Origin: Chitinophaga parva
Lineage (GTDB): Bacteria; Bacteroidota; Bacteroidia; Chitinophagales; Chitinophagaceae
Assembly (NCBI RefSeq): GCF_003071345.1
Contig: NZ_QCYK01000001.1
Location: 496,001 to 560,000, forward strand
Length of the DNA: 64,000 nt
Reading direction: 5' to 3'
The notes below the pieces were generated by a model, which was given only the letters and a program-made list of their open reading frames with translations, made no database searches and was not told the origin of the DNA. The position numbers were made by a program, and so were the translations under genes. Below are positions 60,866 to 64,000 of the stretch, one piece after another. Within the stretch, counting starts at the first letter, position 1. Every line of letters begins with the position of its first letter.

Positions 60866-62083
60866 CTAGTCTTCCGGCGATAACAATTCGCTCTTGTCCA
60901 GCAGGTCCCTGGGCAGGTCCTTGCGGCTATTGAGCCCCAGTTTGTGCATGGCCTGTGCGCGGGCCATGAGATTGCCTTTACCGGTGGTTAGTTTGCTGAT
61001 GGCATTATCATATGCCTCCTGGGTTTTGTGCAGCTGGGCCCCTACCCCGCGCAGGTCTTCGGCAAAGCCGGCAAACTTCTCAAACAAAGCCGTACCCTGC
61101 CGCACAATTTCTGCCGCGTTGCGGTTTTGCTGTTCCAGTTTCCACATACTGTTGATGATCCGCAAAGTAGCCAGCAGCGCGGGTACACTTACCAGGATAA
61201 TGCGTTTGCGGAAGGCATAATCATACAGGTCTTCTTCCTGCATAACCGCCAGCGCGTAGGCCGGCTCTATGGGCACAAAAAGCATTACAAAGTCTGTACT
61301 GTTGTCGTACAATGCGCTGTAATTTTTCTGGCTCAGTTCATCAATGTGGTTCTTCACGGATTGCAGGTGCGCACGCAAGGCGGCCTGTTTGTCTGCTTCA
61401 TTTTCTGCACTGCAAAATGCTTCGTATGCCCGGAGCGACACCTTGGAGTCAATGACCAGCTGGCGCTGCTCCGGCAGGTGCAGCACTACGTCTGGCCGGT
61501 ATTGGCGGCCGCTTTCATCGCGGCGGCTATCCTGCGTGAAATAATGCAGCTGCTTTTGCAGTCCGCTGGCTTCCAGCACCCGTTCCAGGATCACCTCGCC
61601 CCAGTTGCCTTGTTTCTTGCTGTCTGCTTTCAGTGCATTGGTGAGGTTATTGGCTTCCTTGCTCAGGGTCTGGTTCAATTGCAGCAGCTGGTGGAGCTCC
61701 GCCTGCAAGGCCGCGCGCTGCGCGGTTTCCGCCGTGTGGGAATGTTGCAGGGCGCTGCGGAAACTTTCTATCCGGTCAGACAAGGGTTTTAAAACGTCAT
61801 CCAGTTTTACCTGGTTCTGTTCCAGCAGGTGGCCGGAAACCCGCTGCAACAGCTGCTGTGCGGTGAGCTCAAATTGTTGCTGCATTTGCTGGCGCCCTTC
61901 CACTGTTTGTTGCTGCAGCAGCTCATGCCGCTCCAGCAGGCGGTGGTGCACCAGCTGCAGTTCATGCTTTTCCCGGAGCACCGCGTCCAGCTGGCGTTTC
62001 ACGGCACCAGACTTTTGCTGCTGCAACAGTACAATAACCAGTAACAATACCAGGCCCGCGGCCAATAGAATGGTGAGTAACAT
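60866..62083 (-). CDS. rmuC: DNA recombination protein RmuC
   Basis: A 405-residue protein: an N-terminal membrane helix (LLTILLAAGLVLLLVIVLL), a coiled coil (about 25-160, very Gln/Leu-rich: LQQQTVEGRQQMQQQ), then the RmuC nuclease-like core: KQGNWGEVILERVLEASGL, YRPDVVLHLPEQRQLVIDSKVSL (Asp-x-Lys-like site), DFVMLFVPIEPAYALA. It is implicated in limiting DNA rearrangements. ATG 62083 was selected because it gives the membrane anchor; the longer frame has no match. Confidence 0.9.
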   Translation of the reverse strand: MLLTILLAAGLVLLLVIVLLQQQKSGAVKRQLDAVLREKHELQLVHHRLLERHELLQQQTVEGRQQMQQQFELTAQQLLQRVSGHLLEQNQVKLDDVLKPLSDRIESFRSALQHSHTAETAQRAALQAELHQLLQLNQTLSKEANNLTNALKADSKKQGNWGEVILERVLEASGLQKQLHYFTQDSRRDESGRQYRPDVVLHLPEQRQLVIDSKVSLRAYEAFCSAENEADKQAALRAHLQSVKNHIDELSQKNYSALYDNSTDFVMLFVPIEPAYALAVMQEEDLYDYAFRKRIILVSVPALLATLRIINSMWKLEQQNRNAAEIVRQGTALFEKFAGFAEDLRGVGAQLHKTQEAYDNAISKLTTGKGNLMARAQAMHKLGLNSRKDLPRDLLDKSELLSPED

Positions 62084-62163
62084 GACAACGTATTTGATAA
62101 CGAAAGTAATAATAAGGCCCGGATGCGCAGTGGATCTGCGGTGTGGCAGCAAATACCCATAAA

Positions 62164-62194
62164 AAAGCCCTGCGCTATTGTAACGCAGGGCTTT
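62164..62194 (-). terminator. Terminator of the kdsB-kdnB operon
   Basis: An 11-bp stem AAAGCCCTGCG / CGCAGGGCTTT with a 9-base loop, and a T-run on the minus strand (A-run at 62159-62166). Confidence 0.9.
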
Positions 62195-62214
62195 ACTAAA
62201 AATATATGCAATGC

Positions 62215-63291
62215 TTACAGCTGTTCGTACAGCTTGCGCAGGCGTTCGCGGGTCATTTGTTCTTTCCAGTCTTTGCCCAGTGCATTTTCCCACAGGGGGG
62301 CCATACCCAGGGACACATCGATCATGGTGTTGAAATCCGCATCAGACAAGCCTTTGGTGATCCCCTGGGGAATAGTGATGTTGTGCTTCCTCACCATTTC
62401 CTTAAATTCTTTTACGCCTTCGGGGTAAAATTCTTCCAGCTTGTCAAACACGATGCAGTTGCCAATGCCATGCTTGGTGCCCAGCAGGTAAGCCAGGCCA
62501 TAGCTCACCGCATGGGCCACGCCTACCTGTGAGTAGGCAATGCTCATACCGCCGGCGTAAGAGGCCATCATCAGTTTATCATCGGAATCATCGTCCCAGT
62601 TATCTTTCTGCAGGAAGATCTCCTGGCACAGCTCCAGTGCTTTCTCTCCGTAAGATTTGCTGAATGCATTGAGGTAAGTGCCCTGCAGTGATTCTATGCA
62701 GTGGATGTAGCAGTCCATGGCGGTGTAGAACATCTGGTTCTTATCCACGCCTTTCACTAATTCCGGGTCCAGCACGATCTGGTCAAACGGGGTAAAGTCT
62801 GAATTCATGCCCAGCTTGCGGGTAGGGCCGGTGAGCACACAGGTGCGGCTCACTTCCGCGCCGGTACCGCTGATAGTGGGGATGCCCACTTTGTATACGC
62901 CGGGGAACTTCACCAGGTCCCAGCCCTGGTAGTCTGCAGAAGAGCCGGGATTGTTCATCATGAGGGATACGGCTTTAGCCATGTCCATCACAGAACCGCC
63001 TCCAATGCCGATGATGCCGGACACGGTGCCAAATTCCTTCACCAGCTGGTCGCGCAGGGCGTCCACCACCTTGGTTTTGGGCTCGTCGGTCACATCTATG
63101 TACATGATCTTGTCTTTGCCTTCCAGCGGCAGGCGGGCGGCAAAAGCAGCATCGCCTTCAAAATGATAGTCTACAAAAAAGATCATCGGAGCGTCGCCTT
63201 TGCGGTGGGGCGCAATGATCTCACCCAGTTGGTTAATGGAGCCTCGGCCAAAGATCACGTAGTCCACCATTTTAAAATTCCTGAATTTCAT
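62215..63291 (-). CDS. kdnB: Iron-containing alcohol dehydrogenase, probable Kdo 8-oxidase KdnB
   Basis: A 358-residue Fe-ADH-family enzyme: IGIGGGSVMDMAKA (NAD), then the metal site DCYIHCIE (Asp, His) and VAHAVSYGLAYLLGTKHGIGN (two His). The N-terminus MKFRNFKMVDYVIFGRGSIN matches KdnB as I recall it from Shewanella (NFK...YGRGS). KdnB oxidises C8 of Kdo, the first step to 8-amino-Kdo. The gene lies 48 bases downstream of kdsB on the same strand, the context expected for that pathway. The partner aminotransferase KdnA would lie outside the window. Confidence 0.75.
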   Translation of the reverse strand: MKFRNFKMVDYVIFGRGSINQLGEIIAPHRKGDAPMIFFVDYHFEGDAAFAARLPLEGKDKIMYIDVTDEPKTKVVDALRDQLVKEFGTVSGIIGIGGGSVMDMAKAVSLMMNNPGSSADYQGWDLVKFPGVYKVGIPTISGTGAEVSRTCVLTGPTRKLGMNSDFTPFDQIVLDPELVKGVDKNQMFYTAMDCYIHCIESLQGTYLNAFSKSYGEKALELCQEIFLQKDNWDDDSDDKLMMASYAGGMSIAYSQVGVAHAVSYGLAYLLGTKHGIGNCIVFDKLEEFYPEGVKEFKEMVRKHNITIPQGITKGLSDADFNTMIDVSLGMAPLWENALGKDWKEQMTRERLRKLYEQL

Positions 63292-63339
63292 ATCGCTAGT
63301 CTTTTCGTTAATCGTTATCAAATGCAGCAGCCGTAAGCC

Positions 63340-64000
63340 TTACAGTAGTTTCGCGGCTTTTTCCAGGTCTTCCGGGGTGTCTATTTCCACGCCCATGTAT
63401 TCCGTTACCGCCATCTTCATGGCAATGCCGTTTTCCAGGAAGCGGAGGCACTCCACTTTTTCTGCGGCCTCCAGGGGTGTCATGGGCATTTTGGGAAAGT
63501 CCAGCAAGGTTTGTTTACGGAAGGCGTAGATGCCAATGTGCTCATAGTAAGTGATCTTTACCTCCTTATCACGCGGGTAAGGGATGACGGAGCGGGAGAA
63601 GAACAGCGCGTTGAAACGCTTATCCACGGCCACTTTCACATAGTTGGGATCTTCAATGCTTTTTGGGTCTGTAAGCACCTGCATCAGGCTGGCCACCTGG
63701 ATGTTACCACCATCGGGGCCGTCAAAAAGGTGGAGCAGTTTTTCCAGCGGGGCCTTTTGCGTAAAGGGTTCATCGCCCTGTACGTTCACAAAAACGTCTG
63801 CGTCCATCTGCTCCGCAGCTTCGGCAATACGGTCGGTACCGCATGCATGTTCCTGCTTGCTCATGATGGCTTTGCCGCCGTTGTTCACCACTTCGTTATA
63901 AATGATGTCACTGTCGCACACCACGGCTACTGCATCAAACAAGCCGGTGTTCACCACTGCTTCATAGGTGCGCACGATCACGGACTTACCGCCCAGGTTG
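63340..64000 (-). CDS. kdsB: 3-deoxy-manno-octulosonate (Kdo) cytidylyltransferase, N-terminus outside window
   Basis: The last about 220 residues of KdsB are visible: GGKSVIVRTYEAV (after the missing LPGK start), SKQEHACGTDRIAEA, FVNVQGDEPF (nucleotide/metal site), and YEHIGIYAFRKQTLLDFP ... PLEAAEKVECLRFLENG, with the ending VDTPEDLEKA-type IDTPEDLEKAAKLL. The enzyme activates Kdo (or 8-amino-Kdo) as CMP-sugar for lipid A core assembly. The 5' end runs off the right edge of the window. Confidence 0.95.
   Translation of the reverse strand, partial: NLGGKSVIVRTYEAVVNTGLFDAVAVVCDSDIIYNEVVNNGGKAIMSKQEHACGTDRIAEAAEQMDADVFVNVQGDEPFTQKAPLEKLLHLFDGPDGGNIQVASLMQVLTDPKSIEDPNYVKVAVDKRFNALFFSRSVIPYPRDKEVKITYYEHIGIYAFRKQTLLDFPKMPMTPLEAAEKVECLRFLENGIAMKMAVTEYMGVEIDTPEDLEKAAKLL

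Overview
The window looks like the chromosome of a member of the Bacteroidota, most likely Chitinophaga or a close relative in the Chitinophagaceae. The evidence is the recurring TAnnTTTG promoter element, tandem PorT-like outer-membrane barrels, DUF4836 and DUF3857/transglutaminase proteins, a NagZ/beta-lactamase fusion, a fused E1 alpha/beta dehydrogenase, short leaders and a GC-rich coding style. I see no prophage, insertion sequence, CRISPR array or rRNA operon. Most genes are housekeeping.

1-16.3 kb: the end of metF; an internally deleted alpha/beta hydrolase; three paralogous outer-membrane barrels; a thioredoxin-like envelope protein; rlmD; two rhomboid-family genes, the second lacking both catalytic residues; two tandem membrane-anchored endonuclease/exonuclease/phosphatase proteins; cysS; a glutaminyl-cyclase-like lipoprotein; and a convergent AlkA glycosylase / AraC-Ada methyltransferase repair pair. 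A two-gene unit with a cysteine-rich GNAT and tRNA-Thr(CGT) follow.

16.4-30.4 kb: lipoproteins, a DUF2306 membrane protein, a transglutaminase-like membrane protein, a geranylgeranyl-reductase-like flavoprotein, YbaB, TypA/BipA, a secreted hydrolase, a membrane patatin and heme A synthase. Between the hydrolase and the patatin lies a cluster of four 13-bp dyads around a shared terminator.

30.4-45.7 kb: a tandem duplication produced two small secreted proteins and left a decayed copy of the 3' end of the neighbouring NagZ/beta-lactamase fusion gene between them. Then come adk, obg, a Dabb protein, an FtsX-like ABC pair, a DUF4836 lipoprotein, a YciI protein, a 54-aa HigA-N-like protein, msrB and mutL (endonuclease type).

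45.7-64 kb: an FGGY sugar kinase diverges from a GMC oxidoreductase / Tat-lipoprotein small subunit / Gfo-Idh-MocA cassette that probably oxidises sugars or glycosides in the periplasm. After two small lipoproteins come a PBP4-type carboxypeptidase, a YvlD-like membrane protein, fused 2-oxoacid dehydrogenase E1, a 48-aa membrane peptide, an NYN-LOTUS + macro-domain operon, dps, an MFS transporter, rmuC, and a KdnB-KdsB pair that points to 8-amino-Kdo in the lipopolysaccharide. kdsB runs off the right edge.

Functions were assigned by reading motifs and from memory of the families; no database was searched.
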